Shown: positions 33,574 to 45,413 of the stretch, piece after piece | Layout of the letters: the number at the start of each line of letters is the position of its first letter | Position numbering within the stretch: the stretch's first letter is position 1 | The notes under the pieces: model-generated | Database searches by the model: none | Seen by the model: only the letters and a program-made list of their open reading frames with translations | What the model was told of the DNA's origin: nothing | NCBI GenBank assembly: GCA_947471745.1 | Contig: CANJKZ010000774.1 | Span: 1,426,001-1,490,000, forward strand | Direction of reading: 5' to 3' | From: Closterium sp. Naga37s-1 | Taxonomy: Eukaryota; Streptophyta; Zygnematophyceae; Desmidiales; Closteriaceae | DNA length: 64,000 nucleotides | Program-made: the position numbers and the translations under genes

Positions 33574-34811
33574 GGTAAGACGACTCCAGAGCCTCGCCCA
33601 GCCGCTTGCGCCTTTCACGAAGATTCTCTTGCGTGCATGGGTCACATGGCTCCCACATGAACTCTGCTACCGCGCCACGAGTCCACCATGGGTCCCGGTT
33701 TCGGGGCAAGTTTGCGCACGATGCATTGACGCGCCTTACTGCGCCCATCATTTCGCACATGTTGTGCAGGATGATGCCACAAGACGCCCCTGCAAGAATG
33801 CGCCAGAGCTTGCAGTCATTGCGGCCCAGGACGCCACCGGCCTTTGAAGGCGCCGATGCAGCGCTCTACTGCCATGCGCGTTGCGCTTTGGCAATAGTTA
33901 AAGCACTGCTCCCAGTCCTCCATTAGGCCTTCACGGGGAGCATGTAGGGGGGTCAGGCAGAAGTCTCTGAGTGGGTAGGCAGCATCTCCCACTATTTGGT
34001 ATGGCGCTATGTCGCCGTTGTACAACCTTTCGTGTAACGCGCTGTTCATGAACACTCTCTGATCGTGCGCACTGCCCGGGTATCCGATCAAATAGTCCCA
34101 TATGATGCCTCGCGCGTCGCATGTGATCTGCAAATGGACGGCGTAACAGGACTTCCGCGTGTAGTACTCTTGCCTGTGCCCCTCCATCCCCTTCATGGGT
34201 ATGTGTGTGCCGTCTATAGCCCCCACTACCGCAGGTACCCCCTTGATGGTGCGGAACTCTGCGGCCATCTCGTCGAGGTCGTCGCGGGTCGGGAAGTGGA
34301 CCCACTGCTGCTTGAAGACGGACGGGAAATGCATGAGGAGCGCGTCAACAAGCATGTGGCACAGGGTCTTGGACAGCCCGAACACGGAGGACAAGTCTAC
34401 GAAAGACATGCCACTTGCGAGGTATTTGATAGGTACAAGGCATGCCACTTCATGACTGATTAGGTACCTGTCCACGTACGGTTGCATGTAGTGCGTCATC
34501 CCGGCGACAATGTATTCGAGAATGCCACGGTTTATGCGAAACATATATCTGAACTGATCCTCCCCCATGCCGTCCAGGTCCTCTAGCAGCAACTAGTATC
34601 TCCGCCGGCGTAGCCCAGCCCTTCGTTTCCGCTCTGCGGTACGGTTGGAGGCGCGAGAGCTGGATGACGAGGACACCTCGTCATTGAAGACGTTCGCCTC
34701 CAGCAAGCCACCGACCGACTTGGCGATGGCGTCCATGAATATGCTGTAGTAGAACGTAACCCATGCGACAAGTAGGCGCATGAGGAATGGCACCTCGCGG
34801 GGCGATGCCAT
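33524..34811 (-). pseudogene. Harbinger DDE transposase (DDE_Tnp_4 type), lightly damaged
   Basis: The likely start is ATG 34811 (MASPREVPF). A basic RRRRY segment comes next, then the catalytic core. The first Asp is in GAIDGTHIPM, the second in VGDAAYPLRD and the Glu in VERCIGAFKGRW, so all three catalytic residues are present. The frame holds one in-frame TAG at 34593-34595, just after RRRRY, and one frame change near 33830 after FKGRW. The C-terminal part (HNMCEMMGAVRR onward) continues in another frame to 33524. The end overlaps the SANT gene's last codons on the other strand by about 50 bases. Confidence 0.85.
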
Positions 34812-35670
34812 GGTTGCTAGACAGTGGTGCAGTTTAGCTCTGTGATGCTTGCGTTTTTGTACTTGGAGCCGTGGTTGTATACATGCTGTTGTGTGTGGGG
34901 TGGCCCAAATTGCAACTTTCATTTCTGTGGCAAGCCCACCGCGATACTCGAGGTGGTGCGATATGTTTAGCCCCCCTGTCCGGCGGGAAAACTGGGTGGG
35001 CACAATCCTATTGGTCGCAACCAATAGTACGCACCCACCTGGCTGTGCCCATCTGTCGCGCAGGGTCGCGATACATTGGTTGTTTGTGACACAACATTTG
35101 GCAAATTTACAGGCGCGACTCGGGAAAACGGGGATTGAGACACAAGTGTCCCCACAGGAATGTACCTAAGACTACAACATTTGACACACCCCCATAGTCT
35201 AAGTGAGGGGTGTCAAGCAAAACCATAAGTAAACGGTCACAAGACCAGTCACAAAGAAACAAAGCTCAGGGTGGATCACAACGTCACCACACACTCCGAG
35301 CACAAGCAAAAGAGCCACAAGGCTAGTTCAACGAGGTATATGTAAACTATATAAACAAAGCAAGGAGAGAACTCAAGACTATGCAAGGCGAGAACCTGTG
35401 TCAATGAGACCTAACTGCACACAACACCTCTGGTGGTCACAAGGCGGCAGGGCCTTGGTGAAGATGTCTGTAGTGTTGGCCTCAGACTCAACAAAGTCGA
35501 AACGAGCCTGTCCACGCCTCTGCAACCCTCGCAAAAGAAAGTACATGACGTTAATGTGCTTCACTCTGCTCTCCAGTTGCGACTCTCGACAGAGGAGAAT
35601 CGTCGCCTTGTTATCAGTGAACAAGGTCGGCGCAGAGCTCGGCCGATCACTAAGGCCAGTGAGCAAGAAC

Positions 35671-35803
35671 TGTGAGAATAAGTGACGAGAATGAGTGATT
35701 AGGTGAAAGAGGGGGGGTACAAGTAGAATGTCGAGAGAAATTATGTACCCCCTAAGGCTAAACCCACTACAGCCTAGAGATATATAAACACATATGTTTG
35801 ACA
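35671..35803 (-). repeat. 3' LTR of element E
   Basis: This 133-bp LTR contains a GGGGGTAC...GTACCCCC inverted repeat and follows a purine tract (CTATGGGGGTG in the element's sense). Confidence 0.8.
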
Positions 35804-38800
35804 CACCCCCATAGGCGAAGTGGGGGATAGCAAGAGCAAGCAATGGTCACAAGACCAGTCAAGAAAAGAAGCAAAGCAAAGCAAGCTCAGGGTGGATCAC
35901 AAAGTCACCACACAGTCCGAGCACAAGCAAAGGGCCACAAGGCCAGTTCACATGCAGAGTTATATACGGAGAACAAACAATACAGTGATCATACCCTAGC
36001 AACTGCAAGCATGCAGGTATATATATAGATCACAGTACAAGTAGAGTCAGGTAGTAAGCAAGTGAGGCAAAGTAGGCACAAGGCCTAACACAGTAACAAA
36101 GCGCTGATGATCACCAGGCGGAAGTGCCTTGGTGAAGACATCAGCAGTGTTGGCCCGAGTGGCCACGTACGCAAGACGAAAATGGCCACGCTGCTGCAAC
36201 TCACGAGCAAGGAAGTATCGCAGAGCGATGTGCTTCGTTCTGTGCTCCAGTCTGTGCTCCTGACATAAGGCAATCATGGCCTTGTTGTCTATGTACAGAA
36301 CTGGAGGCGAACGAGGCTGCTCTCCCAAGTCGGTCAGCAAGTAGGTGAGCCAGCGTAGCTCCTGAGCAGCCATGGCCCCGGCGTAGATCTCAGCCTCACA
36401 ACTGGAGCTGAGAACCGAAGACGAGCGGCTAGACCGCCAAGAAACAGAGCCGGAACCGAGGCTGAAGGTGTAACCCTGTGACGACCGCTGCGTAGCTGAG
36501 TCGTGAACCCAAGAGGCGTCTGCGTGACCAGTGAGGACAACTGGACCCCGTCCTCCAAGCACGAGCCCAATGCCTGACGTACTGCACAAGTAACGCAGTA
36601 CCCTCTTCACAGCATCCCAGTGCACCTTTCGGTGCCTACCGGGAGCCACGAAACGAGCCAGGAGGCTGAGAGGGTACGCGAGGTCGGGTCGAGTGCACGT
36701 CATCAGGTACATGAGGCAACCCACAAGCTCTGGGTACGGACCACTCGGCTCTACGGAATCGTCCGAAGGTGGAGCTGAGAGCGAGTGGCTGGTGGACAGA
36801 GGAGTGAGCTGTGGCGAGGATAACTGGAAGCCGAAGCGCTGAAGGACCTGGTGCACCATGTGTGACTGAGTCAGTGTGATGGTGCGCCGTGCTCTTTCCC
36901 GGGTGATCTGCAGGCCAAGATAGCTGCGCAATTCACCCAGGTCAGTGCAGGTGTGTCTCTTCTGCAGCTCGGACTTCACAAGGGTCAGTGCCTCAGTGTC
37001 AGCAGTGGCAAAGACGAGGTCGTCGACGTACACTAGGACGTAGAATGGCGGCAGCGAGGTGTCGGTGCGTAGAAACAGCGACGGGTCTGCTGTAGAAGGA
37101 ACAAACCCAAGAGCCGCAAGTGTAGTCCTCAGTGTGTCGTGCCACTCGCGAGGCGCCTGGCGGAGACCATAGACTGGCTGCTGGAGGCTCCACTGAGTAC
37201 CTGTAGGAAACGTCCTAGTGAAACCAGGTGGGCGGCGAAGCCAGATCTCCTTGTGCAGGCTGCCCTGCAGGAAGGCTGTACTGAAGTCCAGGGAGTGCAA
37301 CTCGTAGTCACGCTGAGCAGCGACGTGCAGCAACACCCGAAGAGTAGTCATCTTCGGGGTGGGGGAGAAGGTCTAGAAGTAGTCAACTCCCTGCCGCTGG
37401 CTGAAGCCTCAAGCAACTTAACGCGCCTTGAAGGCAGGCGGAGAACCCGGCGGCCGCTTCACCCTGAAAATCCACATGCCATCGACTATGTTCGCCCCAG
37501 GTGGGGGAACCTCGTCGACGTAGGTGCCTGTGGACTTCCAGGATGCCATCTCGGCATCCATAGCTGCCTGCCACTGAGAGGAGTAAGGACCCGTAATCGC
37601 CTCTGCGTAAGAGCGCGGGGTCGGGATGTCTGGAGCATCTGGGTCTCCCTTAGGGGCAAGCAGCAAGGAAGCGAAACGAGGTACAGCAGCTGCAAGACAC
37701 TCAAAGTCCTCCTGCCTGTCCTCAAGGACGTCCGTGCCAAGAGCACACTCACCCCCGACGGACGGAGGATTGGAAGGCACAGACTCAACAACTAGAGCAG
37801 AGGCGTAGTCGAGACGGCAGGCAGCAGCAAAGTCAAGCAGCTCAGCAACGAGAGCAGACGCAGCAGCAGACTCAAAGGAAGGGTCAGTGACAGCAGTGGC
37901 AAGGAGACGAGCGACAGTGGGACTGGCAGCACGCGCTCGGTCAGACTCAGGGTCAGGGACCTCAGGAAGAGAGGACTCAGGAGGAGCAGGCAGAGGAACA
38001 CACAGAGGAACAGAGGAAGGACGGAGTGCCATAGTGTGCATGCCTGGGACAGGAGGAGGACGCAAACGAGGAGCGCGACGAGCAGTGCAAACAGGCGAGA
38101 CAGGACGAGACGCAGGCTCACGACGCTCTGTAAGACCTCCGGACTGCTCAGTGTAAGGAGAGGGAACAGGCAGTGGGGAGGCTAGCTGTAACGGCGGCTG
38201 CGACTGGTCAGGCGGTGGACACAGGAAGGGAGGAGGAAGACCAGTAGAAGACGGGACACCAAGAACTTGCTGAAGCAGAGGAACGAAGTACGGACGTGGC
38301 CGCACAGTGCCTCCAGCACCTCCAGCTCCAGGGTCAACAGCTCCAGCTCCTGCAGCCCCGGCGCCTCCGGCGCTAGTGCCTCCAACTCCAGCTCCTGCAG
38401 CCCCAGCGCGTCCTGCGCCAGGGCCTCTCCAACTCCAGCTACTCCAGCTCCAGCGCCTCCAGCGCCAGCCGCTCCAGGCTCCGTAGGGTCTCCAGCTCCA
38501 GCAGTAACAGCAGCACCTCCAGCTCCAGTGTCTCCAGGCCCGCCAGCTCTGGGAGCTCCACTCCGACGGTGTGCTCGCTGAACAAGCCATTCACGCAGCT
38601 GCTGCGAGGACAGTCGCGGCGAAGCACCAGCAGCACCCCCAGACTCCGCACCCTCCGACTTAGCACCCCGAGGCTCAACACCCGTTGGCTCAGCACCCCC
38701 AGACCCAGCACCCTCAGACCCCGCACCCCCCGGCTCCGCACCCTCAGACGCAGCACCCCCAGACGCAGCACCCCCAGACGCAGCACCTGGAGCAGCACCT

Positions 38801-38927
38801 GAGACGACAGCGACCTGAACAGGCGCAGTACCAGGGAGATGGTCGACCTGAGACACTCCCGAGGGAGCTGGACCCTGGGGCGGGAGGGGGTCTACCGGAG
38901 GTGGACCGGGAGCAAGGAAGAGCGGCG
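35671..38927 (-). mobile_element. Element E: Copia retrotransposon, 3' two-thirds
   Basis: The minus-strand 3' LTR at 35671-35803 (133 bp) runs from TGTCAAACATATG to TTCTCACA. Preceding it in the element are RNase H and reverse transcriptase (about 36047-37400; YVDDLVFATA and the RNase H end ADVFTKALPPGDHQRF), then a Ser/Pro-rich and Gly/Ala-rich linker and the end of integrase (to about 38900). It is cut at 38927 by element F. It is broken, with about two or three breaks in the visible part. Its LTR is related to that of element G. Confidence 0.85.
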
Positions 38928-39058
38928 TGTCAAACTTATATGCTATAGTCTGTTTAGGCTGTAGTGGGGTAGTTCTTATAGGGTACAACACTTTTAGGTT
39001 TGCTACTTGTACCCACCTGGTTTCTAGTTCTTTCATTCATTCGTTCCATATTCTAACA
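38928..39058 (+). repeat. 5' LTR of element F
   Basis: This 131-bp LTR starts TGTCAAACTT and ends TTCTAACA, with the inverted repeat GGGTACAA (38981-38988) / TTGTACCC (39007-39014). TGGTATCAGAGC follows at 39059-39070. Confidence 0.88.
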
Positions 39059-39189
39059 TGGTATCAGAGCAGGTTCCCTCGTGGGAACGTTTTTATTTGG
39101 GCCCACCACGAGAATTTTTTTTTCCTGCCCTGCCCGAAGCGCGCCTCGCGCCCGCCTTACCTGCGCCGTCGCGCGCCCTTCCCTAGCCG

Positions 39190-39650
39190 GCCCGTCGCGG
39201 CCCCTACTGCCGACGCGGCCCCTGCTGCCGTCGCGGCCCCTGCTGCCGACGCGGCCCCTGGTGCCAACGCGGCCCCTGCTGCTGTCGCGGCCCCTACTGC
39301 CGTCGCGGCCCCTACTACCGTCGCGGCCCCTGCTGCCATCGCGGCCCCTGCTGCCGACGCGGCCCCTGCTGCCGTCGCGGCTCCTACTGCCGTCACGGCC
39401 CCTGCTGCCGTCACGGCTCCTGCTGCCGTCGCGGCCCCTGCTGCAGTCGCGGCCCCTGCTGCCGTCTTGGCCCCTACTGCTGTCGCGGCCCCTGCCGTCG
39501 CAGCCCCTGCTGTCGTGGCCCCTGCCGTCGAGGCCCCTGCTGTCGCGGCCCCTGCTGTCGCCGCACCTGTAGTCGCGGCCCCAGCCGTCACGGCCCCTGC
39601 AGTTGTCGCGGCCCCTGCAGTCGCAGCCCCTGCTGTCGCGGCCCTGCCCT
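39190..39650 (+). repeat. 18-bp tandem repeat in the leader of element F
   Basis: About 25 copies of GCGGCCCCTGCTGCCGTC, some shortened to 15 bp or less, lie before gag. They read as Ala/Pro in one frame and Arg/Gly/Asp in another. There is no evidence that they are translated. Confidence 0.85.
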
Positions 39651-42600
39651 ACACCCGCCCCTGGTAAGCACCCGCGCCGCTCTGCAGCGCCGCGCCGCCA
39701 GGAGCTGAGCCGCGCCGCCAAGCCGAGCCGCACTGCCCAACGAGCCACGCCGCTTTGCCGAGCCGCGCTGCCCTGCCGAGCCGCGCCGCCCTACCGAGCC
39801 GCGCTTCCCTACTGAGCCGCACTGCCCTGCCTGCACTGCTCCTGCTGCCACTGCTGCTTCTACTACCACTACTGCTACTGCTGCTATGGCTAGCCCTACT
39901 GTTCTCACATTTGATGCTGAGGGGCGTGCAGTTGACTTTGACGTGTGGGTTGACGACCTGCAGCTCTTTCTTCAGTGTGACTCTAGGGATGGGGTATCCC
40001 TTTTCGATCACACGTCCGGTGTCTCTACTGCTCCTGCTGCCACTGCTGACAGTACGATTCGCTCGCAGTGGACCACTCGATACGATGTTGCTCGTCTTGC
40101 TGTTCGTAGTCACCTGCCGCCTGCTGAGCGCGCGCATTTTGGCCAGTACAAGACTGCTCAGTCTTTGTACGACGCTGTAGTTGCGCGCTACTCCTCCCTT
40201 GCAACTGCTGCCCTCAGCCGCCTCATGCTGCCGTACCTTTTCCCTGACCTTGCCGCCTTTGCCACAGTTGCCGACCTCATTACTCACCTCCGCACTAGTG
40301 ACGCCCGCTACCGCGCTGCCCTTCCCACTGAGTTCTGTGCCAAGAACCCCCCCCCATGTACATCACCCTTTACTACCTAGTCACCCGCCTCCCTGACTCC
40401 CTTGCTTCAGTCAGGGACCACTTTCTCTCCCTTTGCCCCACCGAGCTCACTGTCGACCTGCTAGAGGAGCGCCTAGCTGCAGCTGAGAAGAGTATCTTAG
40501 CTGTAGGTGCTTCTCGCGGCGACCGTCGCACCCCTTTCTTTGAGGGGTGTTCCCCTGTTCCCCTTCTCCCCTCTGTTGCTTCTGCTGCTGCTGACGACCT
40601 CGTTGGCACTGAGGAGGTCGGGGCTGCGTCTGCTCCTAGTGGGAGGCGCCGCAACAGCAAGGGCAAGGGGAGCAAGGGTGGTGGAGGGGATGGCGGGGGC
40701 GGCGGCGGAGGCGGTGGAGGAGGCGGAGGGGGTGGCGGTGGAAGTGGGGGTGGTGCCGGGAGTGGGAGCTTCAGTGGCGGCAGTGGAGGTGGTGGAGGCA
40801 GCGGCAGCGGTGGTGGAGGCAGCGGCAGCAGTGGCGGAGGTGGCGGTGGCGGTGGTGCTGGTCGAGGTGCAGCCGTGCAGCGTGGAGGCTTTGGTGGTAG
40901 CCAGCGCCAGCAGCAGCCGCGCTCCCGTGAGACCCCGTCGGCCTAGCACCTTCGTGAGTGGTACGCTGGGCGTGGGAGGTCTGGGGGTGCTGGTCCCTGC
41001 ACTTATGTTCTTTGCACCGGCAGTCGTCGCATGGAGACGTGCGGGCTGCCACACACTGCGCAGCGCTGCTTCGGTCGCCTGAGTGACGCCTGGCGCGCCC
41101 AGTTTCCTGACGCTGTTGAGCTCCCTCGCTGGGGTGATCTGCTTAGGCAGAATGTGGCTATCTTTGATCTTGATTTCGATGCTATCCTTGCTGCCATGTA
41201 TGCTTTGACTGATAGTGCTGAGGGTGACTGTTACCTGAGTGTCCCGCCCGACCTGGGCATTGAGGCTGCTGCTCTAGGTGCTAGTGCGTCTGCTGCTCCA
41301 GGTACTGGTGAGTCTGCTGCTCGAGGTGCTGGTGAGTCTGCTCTCTCTGGTACTGCACCTACTAAGGCCTTGCACACTTTCACACTTGACTCTGGTGCTT
41401 CGCGCTCAATCTTTCGAGACAGCATCACACTCACGCCGCTCAGTCGGCCTGTCGCAGTCTCCCTTGCTGACCCCTCCGGGGGCCCAGTCCTTGCGCACTC
41501 TTCCACGGTTCTACCGTGTCCTGCGGCCCCGTCGGGCTTGCTGTCGGGACTCCACCTCCCCTCGTTCTCTATGAACTTGGTGAGTGGAGCTGACCTCCAG
41601 GACGCGTGGGTTGACTAGTTCGCCCCTGGAGGTCAGCGTGTGACCCACTGCACTTGCTCTCGGACGGGTCGCCACCTGGCCACGTTCACCCGTCGGCCTG
41701 GGTCGAGTCTCTACACACTGACTACTGCGCCTCCTCCGGTCTCTGCGTCTGGTCAGGTAGCCGCGTCTAGTCAGGTGTTTGCTGCCGCGTTTAGTCCTGC
41801 GTCTGCCCCCTGCTCGTGTCGCCCTCTAACGCACGAGACTCTCCTTTGGCACCACCGCCTTGGTCACCCCTCCCTGCCTCGTCTTCGAGGTATGGCCTCC
41901 CGTACCCTTGTCTCGGGTCTCCCCCGGTGCCTTCCTCCTCTTCCTCCGGGGCCTGCCCCCACCTGTGTTCCTTGTGTCGAGGGCCGGCAGCGCGCCGCTC
42001 CTCACTCCTCCTCGTTCCCTCCGACAGAGGCTCCCCTGCAGACTCTTCACATGGACGTGTGGGGCCCAGCCCGCGTCCGTGGACAGGGTCACGAGCGTTA
42101 CATCCTGCTGGTCGTTGACGACTACTCGCGTTACACCACTGTCTTCCCCTTTTGCAGCAATGGTGAGGTCCCTGAGGTGTTGATCGACTGGATCCGCGGT
42201 GCTCGTTGCCAGCTCAGCGAGCGTTTCGGCTCGGACCTTCCTGTTCTGCGTCTGCACTCAGACAGAGGTGGTGAGTTTTCCTCCGACCTCCTGAGGGCCT
42301 TCTGTCGTGCGGAGGGCATCCGCCAGACGTTCACGCTTCCGGCCTCCCCACAACAAAATGGGATTGCTGAGCGCCGCATTGGCATGGTCATGGACGTCGC
42401 TCGTACGTCCATGATCCATGCGGCTGCTCCCCATTTTCTGTGGCCGTTCGCGGTTCAGTACGCTGCGCATCAGATCAACCTTCAGCCTCGTGTCTCCTTG
42501 CCGGAGACCACACCTACTCTGAGGTGGACGGGGAAGGTTGGCGATGCGTCCGCGTTCCGTGTCTGGGGATCTCGAGCTTTTGTCCGCGATACTTCAGCGG

Positions 42601-45413
42601 ACAAGCTGTCCTCCCGTGCCGTTCCCTGCGTCTTCCTTGGCTTCCCCCCTGACGCACCCGGGTGGCAGTTCTACCACCCCACCTCGCGTCGTGTTTTGTC
42701 CTCTCAGGACGTCACGTTTGACGAGTCGGTGTCTTACTACCGTCTCTTTCCCTACCGCACTGCCTCTCTCCCCCCCCCGCCACTCTTCCTAGCACCAGGT
42801 ACTCCTCCGGTAGACCCCCTCCCCCCTCAGGGTCCTGCCCCCTCAGGTGTGTCTTAGGTAGACCCTGCCGAGCCGGTCGAGGTAGCTGTCGACTCAGGTG
42901 CTACTAGGGGTGCTGAGCCTGCGGGTGCGGGGACTGGGGGTGCGGAGACTGGGGGTGCGGAGCCTGGGGGTGCTGAGCCTGAGCATGTGGAGTCTGGGGG
43001 TGCTGAGCCTGCGGGTGCGGGGACAGGGGGTGCGGATCCTGAGCGTGTGGAGTCTGGGGGTGCTGAGCCTGAGCGTGTGGAGCCTGGGGGTGCTGAGCCT
43101 GGGGGTACTGAGTCTTGGGGTGCTGAGCCTGCGCGTGCTGAGTCTGGAGGTTCTCCGGGTGTCCCGTTGCGGCGGGAGCCCCTCTCTCCGCAGTGGCTTC
43201 GTGAGTGGTACGCTCGGCGCTGTCGCCGTGCTCCTGGTGCTGGTGGTGCTGGAGCTGCTGGAGGTGCTGCTTGTGCTGGAGCTACTGGAGGTGCTGCTGG
43301 TGCTGGAGCTGCTGCTGGTGCTGGAGCTGCTGGAGGCGCTACTGGTGCTGGTGCTGCTGGAGGTGCTGCTGGTGCTGGAGCTACTGGAGCCGCTGGTCCT
43401 GGAGGTGCTCGTACTGGAGGTCCTGGAGCTGCTGGGGCTGGTGGTTCTGCAGGCATTGGCTCTGCAGGTACTGGAGCTGGTGGTGCTGCGGGAGTTGTTT
43501 CTAGAGACCCTGGAGCTGAGGGTACTGGTGCTGTCTCTGCAGTTTCTGGAGGCGCTGCGCGGCCGCGGCCGAACTACGTCCCGCTCCTTCAGCAGGTTCT
43601 TGGTCTACAGCCTTCTCCTGGTCCTACTCCTCCTTTACTCAGTCCACCGCCTGTCAAGTCTCAGTCGCAGTTACAGCCGGCCTCTCCACTGCCTGGTCCT
43701 TCTCCTTACTCTGGACCGACTAGAGGTCTTACGGAGCGTCGTGAGCCTGAGTCGCGTCCTCTGTCGCCTGAGTCTCGTCATGCGTCACCCGAGTCTCGTT
43801 CAAAGTCGCCTGTCCGCACTGTTCGCGCTGGTCGTCGTGTTTCGCGTCCGCGTCCTCCTCCTGTCCCTGGCACTCACTCTATGACTTTGTGTCCTTCCAC
43901 TGCTCCACATCGTGTCCCTCTGCCGTCTCCTCCTGTGTCCTCTCTTCCTGACGGTCCGGAACCGGAGTCTGACTCCCTTTGTGCTGCTAGTCCTACTGTC
44001 ACGTGCTTTCTGGCCACTGCTGTCACTGACCCTTTGTTTGAGTCCACTGCTCCGTCTGCTCTTGTTGCTGAGCTTGTTGACTTTGCTGCTGCCTGTCGCC
44101 TAGACTTTGCCACTAGTCTTGTTGCTGAGTCTGCGTCTTTCTGTCCTCCGTCCGTCGGGGGTGAGTGTGCTCTTGGCACGGACATCCTTGAGGACAGACA
44201 GGAGGAGTTTGAGTGCTTTGCCGCTGCTGTACCTCATCTCGTGTCCATGCTGCTTGCCCCTGAGGGAGACCCGGATGCACCAGACATCCCGACCCCGCGC
44301 TCTTACGCAGAGGCGATAGAGGGTCCCTACTCCTCTCAGTGGCAAGCAGCCATGGACGTCGAGATGGCTTCCTGGAAGTCCACAGGCACCTACGTCGACG
44401 AGGTTCCCCTGCCTGGGGCGAACATCGTCAGTGGCATGTGGATCTTCAGGGTGAAGCGGCCGCCGGGTTCTCCGCCTGTCTTCAAGGCGCGTTACGTTGC
44501 ACGTGGCTTCAGTCAGCGACAGGGAGTTGTATTCTTCCAGACCTTCTCCCCTACCCCGAAGATGACCACTCTTCGGGTACTGCTGCACGTCGCCGCTCAC
44601 CGTGACTACGAGCTCCACTCGCTTGACTTCAGCATAGCCTTCCTACAGGGCAGCCTGCACGAGGAGATCTGGCTGCGCCGCCCACCTGGCTTCACTGGGT
44701 TGTTTCCTGCTGGTACCCAGTGGAGCCTCCGGCGGCCAGTCTACGTTCTCCGCCAGGCACCCCGTGAGTGGCACGACACACTGAGGACGACTCTTGCTGC
44801 TCTTGGTTTTGCTCCTTCCACTGCTGACCCGTCGCTGTTTTTATGCACTGACACCACTCTGCCGCCGTTCTACGTTCTCGTGTACGTAGACAACTTGGTC
44901 TTTGCTACTGCTGACACTGAGGCACTTGCCCACGTGAAGTCCGAGCTGCAGAAGAGACACACGTGCACAGACCTGGGTGAGCTGACAAGCTAGATTGGCT
45001 TGCGGATCACCCGGGACAGAGCACAGCGCATCATTACCTTGACTCAGTCACACATGGTGCCATGGCTGCACAGGAGTTGCGCTGGCTCACCTACCCGCTG
45101 ACCGACTTGGGAGAGGCGCCTCATTCTCCTCCAGTTCTGTACGTCGACAACAAGGCCATGCTTGCCTTGTGTAAGTAGCACAGACTGGAGCACAGAACGA
45201 AGCACATCGCTCTGCGCTACTTCCTTGCTCGAGAGTTGCAGCAGCGTGGCCAGCTTCGTCTTGCTTACGTGGCCTCACAGGCCAAAACTGCTGATGTTTT
45301 CACCAAGGCACTTCAGCCTTGTGATCATCAGCGTTTCTGTACTGTTCTAGGCCTTGTACCTACTGTGCCTCACTTGCTTACTTCTTGACTCTGCTTGTAC
45401 TGTACTCTATATA

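Larger units (their letters stand above)
31804..35166. mobile_element. PIF/Harbinger DNA transposon, two genes
   Basis: The 3,363-bp element has about 33-bp inverted ends (GGTACATTCCTG, then a GGGGACACTTGTGTCTCAATC-like tail) differing at one or two bases between ends. It is flanked by the 3-bp target duplication TAA (31801-31803, 35167-35169). It carries a plus-strand SANT/Myb-like gene and a minus-strand DDE transposase, the standard Harbinger gene pair, arranged tail to tail. It is inserted in the LTR of Copia element D. Both genes show slight decay, so this copy is probably no longer autonomous. Confidence 0.93.
31712..35670 (-). mobile_element. Element D: Copia 3' portion, LTR split by a Harbinger transposon
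   Basis: In minus orientation the 3' LTR (about 109 bp, starting TGTCAAATG and ending TTCTTGACA) covers 35186-35170 and 31803-31712, with the Harbinger element between. Upstream in the element, up to 35670, lie a Copia 3' untranslated stretch and RNase H remains (about 35379-35670). The rest is cut off by element E. It is broken, and only the 3' end remains here. It must be older than both the Harbinger insertion and E. Confidence 0.75.
38928..45413 (+). mobile_element. Element F: Copia retrotransposon, 5' LTR to RNase H
   Basis: The 5' LTR 38928-39058 is followed by the classic primer site TGGTATCAGAGC. Parts in order are an Ala/Pro-coding leader repeat (39190-39650), gag (from about 39886, with a Gly-rich tail), protease with TLDSGASRS (about 41385), integrase (about 41800-42840, LHSDRGGEFSS and SPQQNGIAERRIG), a GGAEP-type linker, reverse transcriptase (to about 44990) and RNase H (to about 45390). 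It lacks a 3' LTR and joins fragment K at about 45413. It is broken, with roughly five breaks. It interrupts element E. Confidence 0.88.

Noticed and set aside
39053-39748. Ala/Pro-rich and Arg/Gly/Asp-rich open frames before gag of element F
   Set aside because: An 18-bp tandem repeat in the leader opens several frames at once; no evidence of translation.
42898-43884. Leu/Val-rich open frames next to Copia integrase, also near 45733, 49183 and 57287
   Set aside because: Out-of-frame readings of the GGAEP-type coding minisatellite; they look membrane-like only because of Gly/Ala codons read in a shifted frame.
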